From Oscillospiraceae bacterium (lineage in GTDB: Bacteria; Bacillota; Clostridia; Oscillospirales; Oscillospiraceae): a DNA stretch of 7,937 nt. Numbering within the stretch: the first letter of the stretch is position 1; each line of letters starts with the position of its first letter. The stretch covers positions 1 to 7,937 of the forward strand of contig JAIEFH010000017.1 in NCBI GenBank assembly GCA_029067025.1. The letters are read 5' to 3'. A model generated the notes under the pieces. It was given only the letters and a program-made list of their open reading frames with translations. It ran no database searches and was not told the DNA's origin. Made by a program: the position numbers and the translations under genes. Positions 1 to 5,641 of the stretch are shown in pieces.

Positions 1-241
1 CCAGCCGGGCCTCCCGCTCCACATCCCGTTCCACCGTCATGGGGGCCAGCCCGTCCGCGGAGGCGACGGCCTCGATGTCCACCTGTACGCCGCCCGTTTC
101 CAACACCTGGCCGGTCTGCTCCAGCGCCGAGCGCTCATAGCGGACGGATTCCTCCCGGCGGATGCCCACCAGCACCAGCAGAAAGCCGTTCACCGTCAGC
201 AGGATGAGGATGATCAGGTTTTTCAGTTTGCGCCATTCCAC
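1..241 (-). CDS. walI: WalI/YycI-family regulator of the WalRK system (N-terminal part; runs off the window)
   Basis: Only the first 80 codons are visible. I place the start at a GTG (plus-strand 239-241) because the peptide then begins MEWRKLKNLIILILLTVNGF and an AGGGGA ribosome binding site lies about 9 nt upstream, directly after the yycH stop. Residues about 7-23 form one membrane anchor after a basic N-terminus (short cytoplasmic tail, positive-inside). The rest is polar and should lie outside the membrane. Start, anchor and position just after yycH fit YycI. In known Firmicutes, YycI and YycH are bitopic proteins that bind WalK at the membrane and modulate its activity, negatively in Bacillus subtilis and positively in Staphylococcus aureus; the sign here is unknown. 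The gap after yycH is 16 nt, so coupled expression is likely. The C-terminal domain is not in the window. Confidence 0.8.
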   Translation of the reverse strand, partial: MEWRKLKNLIILILLTVNGFLLVLVGIRREESVRYERSALEQTGQVLETGGVQVDIEAVASADGLAPMTVERDVEREARL

Positions 242-257
242 GCCACACGCTCCCCTT

Positions 258-1523
258 TCACACCGCCACCCAGGCCGGCGAGACGGCGGTTCCCCCGCCG
301 TCCCGGTACTGGATGACCAGCTCCCGCCGCTCATTTGTCAGATCGGGCAGCATGACCGCCGCCTTGTCGATGGGCGGCAGCAGGGCGCGCTCCCCGTTGG
401 CGGTGTAGCAGCGGAAGCGGAGGGTGAACCGGGTGATATAACCACCCTCCACCCAGAACTCCGCTGCCCAGCCCTCGCCGCCCAAGCGGACGGCGCAGCC
501 GTCCAGCAGATAGCCAAAGCGCACCCGCAGCGCGCCCGCCTCCTCCTGTGCGGATATGAGGTACAGCCTGGCCTCACCGCACAGCGCGCCCAGCGTGCGC
601 TCCGCCATCGCCCGGACGCCGTCCACCTCATCGGCAATGTCCTTGCCCACCGGGTACTTCTCCGGCTGGGCCGCCCGGTAGGTCACCGTTCCGTTGTCGC
701 TCACCACCAGGCGGTCGCCGCCGTCCAGGTACACCTCGCCGCCGCTGACCGGGGCATGGTTCTGCGCGCTGTAGTCCAGGGCCTCCAGCACCGCCGCCGC
801 GCCAGCTCCGCCCGTCAGCGGGACGGACGCGTCGTATCCCTCGCGGCCCTGCTCCCCCTCGGTGACGAGGGTATAGGGATCCATCAGCCGGGACAGCTCC
901 TGGCCCTCAAAGGCAAAATAGGCCCCGTTTGAGGTCAATCCTTCCGCCGCCGGATCCAGATGGAGGCTCTGGGTCAGAGCGGTGGGGCAGGAGAAAAACT
1001 GGCCGCTGCCCGCCTCCTGCCAGCACAGCAGCACCTGGTCCTCCGCCCCTGCGCACAGCAGCACCCGTCGGGCGGAGCCGATCAGCTCCCCCTCTTCCGG
1101 CCCCTGGAGCCACCGCTTCAGAGCGGCCAGGGGGACCTCGCCCTGAAAGTCAAAGTACACGCCCGTCCCGCCCAGATACCGCCGCCACTCTCCCTCCGTG
1201 ATGGGCTGGGGCGTCCCGGCGGAGGCCAGTGCGTCCCCCAGCAGGGCGCCCAGCGGGGGGAACAGCTCCTTCAGGCGTTCCTCGTTATATTGCACGCCAT
1301 AGCGTCCCCCTTCTCCCGTGACAGCCAGCCGGGCGGGGAGCATGACCATCCCTCGGCTCTCCTCGGACAGGCCCGCGCCGGGGCTCTCCCGGGGGGACAG
1401 CAGATCCAGCAAACCGCTGTCCCGCACCAGCGGAGTCATGGTCAACAGGTAGAGGGCGGACAGGGTGAGCAGGACGATGAGGACGTCCTTTCCCCATTCG
1501 ATCCAGCGACGCTTATTCCTCAT
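258..1523 (-). CDS. walH: WalH/YycH-family membrane regulator of the WalRK system
   Basis: The protein has 421 residues. It has a basic N-terminus (MRNKRRWIEWGK), a single membrane anchor at about residues 13-29, and a long soluble part expected outside the cell. The N-terminal pattern, length and position directly after walK identify it as YycH, which partners with YycI to tune WalK. Internal family-like stretches include YLDGGDRLVVSDNGTVTYRA at about 265-284 and FGYLLDGCAVRLGG at about 336-349. The ATG lies inside the end of walK (11-nt overlap), and GGGAGGAGG sits 7-8 nt upstream within walK, so translation is probably coupled. GC content matches walK and walR. YycH is divergent in sequence, so the assignment leans on context as well as motif. 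Confidence 0.85.
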   Translation of the reverse strand: MRNKRRWIEWGKDVLIVLLTLSALYLLTMTPLVRDSGLLDLLSPRESPGAGLSEESRGMVMLPARLAVTGEGGRYGVQYNEERLKELFPPLGALLGDALASAGTPQPITEGEWRRYLGGTGVYFDFQGEVPLAALKRWLQGPEEGELIGSARRVLLCAGAEDQVLLCWQEAGSGQFFSCPTALTQSLHLDPAAEGLTSNGAYFAFEGQELSRLMDPYTLVTEGEQGREGYDASVPLTGGAGAAAVLEALDYSAQNHAPVSGGEVYLDGGDRLVVSDNGTVTYRAAQPEKYPVGKDIADEVDGVRAMAERTLGALCGEARLYLISAQEEAGALRVRFGYLLDGCAVRLGGEGWAAEFWVEGGYITRFTLRFRCYTANGERALLPPIDKAAVMLPDLTNERRELVIQYRDGGGTAVSPAWVAV

Positions 1524-2985
1524 CCCTGGCCTCCTCCCGGGGGCCCCGGATGGGCAGCTCCATGCGGATGGTCAGGCCGGGCTCCTGCTTGTCCACCAGA
1601 TACAGCCTGCCCTCATGCTGGTTCATGATCTCCTGGGCGATGGACAGCCCCAGCCCGGTGCCGCCGGACTGGCGGGAGCGGGCCTTGTCCACCCGGTAGA
1701 ACCGCTCGAAAATGCGGTCCCGGTCGCTCTCAGGGATGCCGATGCCGTTGTCGTCCACCTCCATCCACACCTTGTCCCCCGCCTGCCCTGCGGACAGGAC
1801 GATGCGCCCCCCGTCGGGGGTATACTTGATGGCGTTGGACACAATGTTCATCATCACCTGCATTACCCGCTCCCGATCCGCCCTCACCTCCGGTAGGTTT
1901 TCGGGCAAAACCAGCTCCACCGTGTGGGAGTGGTTCTGTGCGTCCATCAAAATGGCCTGATAGGTGTCGTCCACCGCCCTGGCGAAGGGGAACGCGGTCA
2001 GGCGCAGCCCGCTCCGCCCGGAGTCGAACCGGGACAGGGTGAGCAGATCCTGGAGGATATGGGCCATGCGGTCGGACTCGTTGAGGATGACCCCCAGGAA
2101 CCTCTGCTCCATCTCCGGGGGCAGATCCCCCACCCCGTCGGCCACGGTCTCGGCATAGCTCTTGATGTTGGTCAGCGGGGTGCGCAGCTCGTGGGACACG
2201 TTGGCCACGAAGTCCTTGCTCTTCTGCTGCTCCCGCTCCAAATCGGCGATGGTGGACTGGAGCTGCCGGGCCATAGCGTTGAAGCTCTCGGTGAGCTGGC
2301 CAATCTCATCGGAGGACGTCACCTCCAGCTTCCGGGAGAAGTCCCCCCGGGCAACCTCCTCAATGCCGTTGGTCAGGCGCTGGAGGGGATTGACCATGGT
2401 CTTGGCCAGCAGGAAGGACAGCAGGATCGAGATGATCAGGCCCAGCGCCAGCGCCTCCATAATCAAGGTGAACATCTCGGCGTTCAGGCTGCGGGCGGTC
2501 TCCCGGCTGTCAAGGATATAGACGATGTAGGGCTGCCCGCCCCGGATGATGGGGATGGCGGCGTCCATATAGCTGGCGGTGACGCTGCTGTCATCCCCCA
2601 CCTCCCCCAGCAGGGCCTTAGAGATATTGGGCGTGACGGGGATGCCCCCGGCCGGCTCGGGGGCGGATCCAGCCAGATAGCGGCCGGTGGTCCCGTCCAG
2701 CACGTAGAAGTTGCGGTGGCGGCGGTCCACGCCCAGCACGCCCTCGTAGGCGGACAGCACCGCGTTCACCATGGACGCGCCGTCGGTCTCGTCCTCGGTG
2801 GCAGTCTGGAGATCCCGGACGAAGTCCACGTTGTCCTCCCCAAAGGCGTCGTTGATCTGGCTGTAAAACTCGTTGATATAGTAGCCGGTGACCGAGTTCA
2901 TCAAAAACGCGCCCACCACCACCATCAGCGACACGATGAGCAGCACCATGATGAGCACCAGCTTAATGTGCAGGTTTCGGCGCAT
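1513..2985 (-). CDS. walK: Sensor histidine kinase WalK (YycG/VicK type)
   Basis: This is a membrane sensor kinase of 490 residues that should phosphorylate WalR to control cell-wall hydrolase and envelope genes. Domains in order: TM1 about 8-29; an extracellular sensor region about 30-171, the right size for a PAS/Cache-like fold; TM2 about 172-197; HAMP about 198-243; a short coiled coil; HisKA with H-box VSHELRTPL and phospho-acceptor His265; N-box with Asn384 (SNAIKYTP); G1 box DDNGIGIP at 411-418; F box FERFYR; G2 box GGTGLGLS at 441-448. All catalytic motifs are intact. The textbook WalK of about 600 residues carries a cytoplasmic PAS domain between HAMP and HisKA; here only about 20 residues separate them, so that PAS is absent. 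The start is supported by AAAGGAGG 8 nt upstream. The 46-nt gap from the preceding gene holds only this site and a weak 5-bp hairpin. Confidence 0.93.
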   Translation of the reverse strand: MRRNLHIKLVLIMVLLIVSLMVVVGAFLMNSVTGYYINEFYSQINDAFGEDNVDFVRDLQTATEDETDGASMVNAVLSAYEGVLGVDRRHRNFYVLDGTTGRYLAGSAPEPAGGIPVTPNISKALLGEVGDDSSVTASYMDAAIPIIRGGQPYIVYILDSRETARSLNAEMFTLIMEALALGLIISILLSFLLAKTMVNPLQRLTNGIEEVARGDFSRKLEVTSSDEIGQLTESFNAMARQLQSTIADLEREQQKSKDFVANVSHELRTPLTNIKSYAETVADGVGDLPPEMEQRFLGVILNESDRMAHILQDLLTLSRFDSGRSGLRLTAFPFARAVDDTYQAILMDAQNHSHTVELVLPENLPEVRADRERVMQVMMNIVSNAIKYTPDGGRIVLSAGQAGDKVWMEVDDNGIGIPESDRDRIFERFYRVDKARSRQSGGTGLGLSIAQEIMNQHEGRLYLVDKQEPGLTIRMELPIRGPREEARDEE

Positions 2986-3031
2986 GGCGGGGCCTCCTTT
3001 CTCAATCCTGTGTCCGGCGCGGAGCCGGGAT

Positions 3032-4132
3032 TTACTCCTTCATGAACCCGTAATAAGTACCGGTCGTCATATTCGCAATATCAAGGTATGTGCCGTCCAG
3101 CAGCAGGAAACCGAAATAAGACGATACCGCTTCCTCGGAAAGCTGTTCCTTCCCATTCAGCATAAAAGACTGATTGACGCAGGAAAAGCATACAAAATTG
3201 TCAACGGTATATTCCGGCACTCTGGAAATGACGTCCAGCATCTCTCTTTCCGTCACAGCATACCTGGAAAGCTCGGTGGTCAAATAATCAAGCGCGTCCC
3301 GCCCGATATGAAATTCATAGGTGCCGGCAAAATAATTGTCGTCTGTTTCCCCTTTTGTCTGATACCAATGGAATGTCTGATCCTCACGGAATACCCAGTG
3401 GGAACCGTCATCGGCAGCGATCCAGGATGTTCCCGCCAGCAAGTCCGGGGACTGCGCCGCTGTTCGATGGGTAAGCATGATTGCAATCACCGCCACAAAA
3501 CAAACAGCACCAGCCAATCCGGCCAAAATAAGAGGGAGCTTTGTCTTTTTAGCGGGTTCCATTTCCTCCACGGTCATTTTCACCCCTGCCTCCGGCAGCG
3601 GTTTTCCCTCCAGCTTGTCCACTACCATGTTATCAAACCGCTCCACGTTTTCCATCCCTTTTGTTGAAACGGTAATCAATTTGGTGTCCCCGCTGTAATA
3701 GGTGTAGGACATCTCTTTGGGCGACTGTAAAGCGGCGGAATGTCTTTGTTGCAGCGCATAGGCGAGCATACCGCCAAGCAGTATCCCGCCAATTGCCGCG
3801 TCCAATTGTTCGCCTGAGGTATCGCCCTTTGCTTTTCTGGAGGTGATCTCTTTCAGCATAATTTTTTTGGACGGCCGCCATAAAGGGTAAATGGCGATGT
3901 GCTGACCGTTTACTTCAATGCGCGGGCGCTTCTGCACGTAGAAAGAACCGACGAAAAACAAGAGGAAAATCCCAATAAAGCCCATGAAAATGATGTCAAG
4001 TCCCTCCTGTCGGAGGTATTCCCGCATGAGATCCCAGTTGATGAACCACAAAATCGCCGCGATCATGAGAACGCATAGGACTCGTACGACGATCATTCCC
4101 GGATTTTTCTTCTTTCGTACCTCAAAAGACAT
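3032..4132 (-). CDS. Uncharacterised membrane protein inserted between walR and walK
   Basis: I do not recognise this 366-residue protein as a named family. Hydrophobic spans are at about 13-32, 46-64 and 198-220, with a Gly-rich hydrophobic stretch at 112-126 that may be a helix or reentrant segment. Basic residues before spans 1 and 3 predict residues 66-196 in the cytoplasm and 221-366 outside. The cytoplasmic part (RIEVNGQHIAIYP onward) has strand spacing reminiscent of a bacterial PH-like domain. The outer part starts LAGTSWIAADDGSHWVF and looks beta-rich, perhaps calycin/lipocalin-like, with a C-x-x-C pair at Cys315/Cys318. Both fold calls are inference. The ATG has a GGGAGG site 8 nt upstream, 41 nt after walR. 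GC is visibly lower than the neighbours (26 of 60 bases in 3181-3240 against 36 of 60 in 2281-2340 of walK), suggesting acquisition. Same-strand placement in the operon suggests co-transcription. Confidence 0.85.
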   Translation of the reverse strand: MSFEVRKKKNPGMIVVRVLCVLMIAAILWFINWDLMREYLRQEGLDIIFMGFIGIFLLFFVGSFYVQKRPRIEVNGQHIAIYPLWRPSKKIMLKEITSRKAKGDTSGEQLDAAIGGILLGGMLAYALQQRHSAALQSPKEMSYTYYSGDTKLITVSTKGMENVERFDNMVVDKLEGKPLPEAGVKMTVEEMEPAKKTKLPLILAGLAGAVCFVAVIAIMLTHRTAAQSPDLLAGTSWIAADDGSHWVFREDQTFHWYQTKGETDDNYFAGTYEFHIGRDALDYLTTELSRYAVTEREMLDVISRVPEYTVDNFVCFSCVNQSFMLNGKEQLSEEAVSSYFGFLLLDGTYLDIANMTTGTYYGFMKE

Positions 4133-4173
4133 TTTGCCGCCTCCCGCTGATCAAAGTACAAGTGTTTGCTTTT

Positions 4174-4875
4174 TTACACGCCGAAGGCGTAACCCAGCCC
4201 CCGGCGGGTGACGATGAACTTGGGATCGGCGGGGTCGTCCTCCAGCTTCTCGCGCAGCCGCCGGATGGCCACGTCCACCGCCCGCACGTCGCCCACATAA
4301 CCTTCGTAGTTCCAGACCTGCTCCATCAGCGACTCCCGGCTCACCGCCTGCCCCCGGCTGGAGGCCAGCGTCTTGACCAGCTCGTACTCCCGCTGGGTCA
4401 GATCCAGAGCCTCGCCGTCCTTATACACCAGCATGGCGTCCAGATCCACCTGGATCCGGCCCAGCTCCAGCCGGTTCCCCGCGGTCTGCTGGGCGGCGTT
4501 TGCCAGCATCTCCGTACGGCGGATGTTGCTCTTCACCCGGGCCAGCAGCTCCCGCATGGAAAAGGGCTTGGTGATGTAGTCATCCGCCCCCAGCTCCAGC
4601 CCCAGCACCTTGTCCGTCTCCTCCTCACGGGCGGTGAGCATGATGATAGGGGTGGCCCGCCCCTGCTCCCGCAGGGTGCGGCACACCTGGAAGCCGTCCA
4701 TTTTGGGCAGCATCAGATCCAGCAGGATCAGATCCGGATCCTGCTCCAGGGCCAGCCGCAGCCCCGCCGCCCCGTCCAGGGCCTCCAGCGTCTCATAGCC
4801 CTCCCGGGCCAGGTTGAAGGTGAGGATGTCCACGATGTTGCGCTCGTCCTCCACCACCAGGATCTTTTTACCCAT
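4174..4875 (-). CDS. walR: Response regulator WalR (YycF/VicR, OmpR/PhoB class)
   Basis: This 233-residue, two-domain regulator is the expected phospho-acceptor partner of WalK. The receiver domain (about 3-117) has the acidic pocket at Glu9-Asp10, the phospho-acceptor Asp53 in LLDLMLP, Thr81 in IIMLTA and Lys103 in ITKPF. The OmpR-type winged helix (about 133-230) ends DPKFIVTRRGLGYAFGV, close to the WalR C-terminal signature (IVTRRGVGY), and includes VDVAIRRLREKLEDDP. This ending separates it from generic PhoB-like regulators and agrees with the neighbouring walK-yycH-yycI genes. The ATG overlaps the end of the NUDIX gene by 8 nt, with GGGAGG 6-7 nt upstream, so translation is probably coupled. 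WalR is usually the first gene of its operon; here it is second. WalR is essential in several Firmicutes; essentiality here is inferred. Confidence 0.95.
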   Translation of the reverse strand: MGKKILVVEDERNIVDILTFNLAREGYETLEALDGAAGLRLALEQDPDLILLDLMLPKMDGFQVCRTLREQGRATPIIMLTAREEETDKVLGLELGADDYITKPFSMRELLARVKSNIRRTEMLANAAQQTAGNRLELGRIQVDLDAMLVYKDGEALDLTQREYELVKTLASSRGQAVSRESLMEQVWNYEGYVGDVRAVDVAIRRLREKLEDDPADPKFIVTRRGLGYAFGV

Positions 4876-5416
4876 TGGTCTCCTCCCGCATCAATTTCTC
4901 CGCCCGAAACAGGGCGGCCACCGTTTTCCCGTCGTTGATCCGCCCGTCCGCCGCCTGGGCCAGCGCCTCGTCAAAGGGCAGCTTGAAGGGCTCCAAAAAT
5001 TCGTCCTGATCCAAATGCCGCTCCCCAAAGGTCAGGTCCCGGGCCAGGTACAGGTACAGCATCTCGTCGGTATAACCCACGCTGGGCATGATATGGCCCA
5101 GGGCGTCCCACCTGCCCGCCTCGGCCCCGATCTCCTCCTTCAGCTCCCGCCGGATAGCGTCAAAGGGATCCTCACCCGGCTCCAGCTTGCCCGCCGGGAT
5201 CTCGGTGACCACCTTATGGTAGGGGTAGCGGAACTGCCGCTCCAGATAGACGTTCCCTTCGCCGTCCAGAGCAACCACCGACGCCCCGCCGGGATGGTGG
5301 ACAAACTCCCGGATGGAGGTTCTGCCGCTCGTCAGCTCCACCTCGTCCCGATACACCTTCAGCAGCCGCCCGTCGAAAACCTGCTCGCTGGCCAGCGTTT
5401 TCTCGTTCAGTTCCAT
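4868..5416 (-). CDS. nudF: NUDIX hydrolase, ADP-ribose pyrophosphatase type
   Basis: The protein has 182 residues. The complete NUDIX box spans residues 76-98, fitting G-x5-E-x7-R-E-U-x-E-E-x-G-U with Gly76, Glu82, Arg90-Glu91, Glu94-Glu95 and Gly97; the glutamates bind Mg2+. The N-terminal half (VFDGRLLKVYRDEVEL, then HHPGGASVVAL, then ERQFRYPYHKVVTEIPAGK) is characteristic of ADP-ribose pyrophosphatases, which split ADP-ribose to AMP and ribose 5-phosphate in the cytoplasm. Substrate choice within NUDIX proteins is hard to read from sequence, so ADP-ribose is a family inference. The gene is the first of the leftward operon and its last codons overlap the walR start (8 nt). Its own ribosome binding site is a G-run about 9 nt upstream, weaker than those of its neighbours. 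It has no obvious link to wall sensing; it may simply donate the promoter and 5' leader. Confidence 0.9.
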   Translation of the reverse strand: MELNEKTLASEQVFDGRLLKVYRDEVELTSGRTSIREFVHHPGGASVVALDGEGNVYLERQFRYPYHKVVTEIPAGKLEPGEDPFDAIRRELKEEIGAEAGRWDALGHIMPSVGYTDEMLYLYLARDLTFGERHLDQDEFLEPFKLPFDEALAQAADGRINDGKTVAALFRAEKLMREETNG

Positions 5417-5461
5417 ATCAAAATACCCCCCGGCACATTATTTTTCCGTATACTCCAGCAT

Positions 5462-5494
5462 TTTACCACAGGCGCAAAGCGCCGTTGTGGTAAA
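5462..5494. repeat. Hairpin 1: 9 + 5 bp inverted repeat
   Basis: TTTACCACA-GGCGC (5462-5475), loop AAA, then GCGCC (5479-5483), a two-base GT bulge, and TGTGGTAAA (5486-5494). That gives fourteen paired bases with one bulge. No T-run follows on either strand. Read on the minus strand, the outer arm contains TGGTAAAAT, which matches an extended -10 (TGnTAnnnT), but I found no convincing -35 at the right spacing. Confidence 0.75.
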
Positions 5495-5507
5495 TCAGTC
5501 TAATCAT

Positions 5508-5535
5508 GTAAAATAGCCGCTTGCGGCTATTTTAC
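5508..5535. terminator. Hairpin 2: 13-bp perfect inverted repeat, terminator-like in both directions
   Basis: GTAAAATAGCCGC (5508-5520) and GCGGCTATTTTAC (5523-5535) are perfect inverse complements around a TT centre. The GC core flanked by an A-run and a T-run is the layout of a bidirectional intrinsic terminator, though the T-run is only four bases. No gene ends here. If transcription toward nudF-walR begins to its right, this would be a premature-termination (attenuator) site in the leader. Otherwise it may be a dispersed repeat. Confidence 0.5.
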
Positions 5536-5569
5536 CACACCCCCCGGAAAATAGAAAGCCAAAAGTCAT

Positions 5570-5598
5570 ATTTTCCCGGGAAATTGAGGGATTGTCAT
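5570..5598 (-). promoter_or_regulatory. Possible leftward promoter for nudF-walR-walK
   Basis: On the minus strand, ATGACA (plus 5593-5598) lies 17 nt from GAAAAT (plus 5570-5575): five and four matches to the sigma-A hexamers. Its -35 would overlap the -35 of the rightward promoter. The -10 is weak and this is the least secure site listed. It would give a leader of about 150 nt carrying both hairpins. Confidence 0.25.
5572..5583. promoter_or_regulatory. 12-bp perfect palindrome, possible operator
   Basis: TTTCCCGGGAAA is a perfect palindrome eight bases left of the -35 of the rightward promoter and inside the possible leftward one. An additional 8-bp inverted repeat, GGAAAATA (5546-5553) and TATTTTCC (5569-5576), overlaps it. 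A dimeric regulator could bind here, but no cognate regulator is evident. Confidence 0.35.
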
Positions 5599-5620
5599 TT
5601 TTGCCGGGATGCCGTATAAT
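5592..5620 (+). promoter_or_regulatory. Sigma-A promoter for the AAA+ ATPase gene
   Basis: TTGTCA (5592-5597), a 17-nt spacer, and a perfect TATAAT (5615-5620) match the sigma-A consensus in eleven of twelve hexamer positions. Transcription would start near 5627, leaving a leader of about 15 nt that contains the GAGGTGA ribosome binding site at 5630-5636. This rules out an in-frame upstream ATG at 5609 as the start. Confidence 0.8.
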
Positions 5621-5641
5621 ATCCCCACCGAGGTGATTTTC

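Larger units (their letters stand above)
5461..5539. repeat. Two hairpins sharing a repeated TTTTACCACA word
   Basis: TTTTACCACA occurs at 5461-5470 and 5530-5539, and its inverse TGTGGTAAA at 5486-5494. The inverse copy can pair with either direct copy, so two folds are mutually exclusive: a local hairpin at 5462-5494, or an outer stem of 5486-5494 with 5531-5539 enclosing the second hairpin. The block lies 45-123 nt upstream of the nudF start, between divergent genes, so it is not a terminator for either annotated neighbour. It could be a leader attenuator of the nudF-walRK operon, an operator array, or one copy of a dispersed intergenic repeat. The sequence alone does not decide. Confidence 0.7.

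Noticed and set aside
3014..3028. CCGGC/GCCGG hairpin between the inserted membrane gene and walK, as a terminator
   Set aside because: Only 5 bp with a 5-nt loop and no T-run. It would also cut walK off from its operon.
1924..3045. Long plus-strand open frame opposite walK (373 codons), and similar ones at 162-932, 960-1628 and 4162-4938
   Set aside because: They are antisense to well-supported genes with intact motifs. Their products are low-complexity (rich in Gly, Gln, His, Leu, Arg) with no domain, as expected of shadow frames in GC-rich DNA.
3032..4132. Inserted gene as an insertion sequence or transposon
   Set aside because: The product is a membrane protein without transposase motifs, and I found no terminal inverted repeats or target-site duplication at the junctions.
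5609..5641. Upstream in-frame ATG for the ATPase
   Set aside because: It lies inside the promoter, ahead of the -10 box and expected transcript start. The ATG at 5642 has an ideal ribosome binding site.
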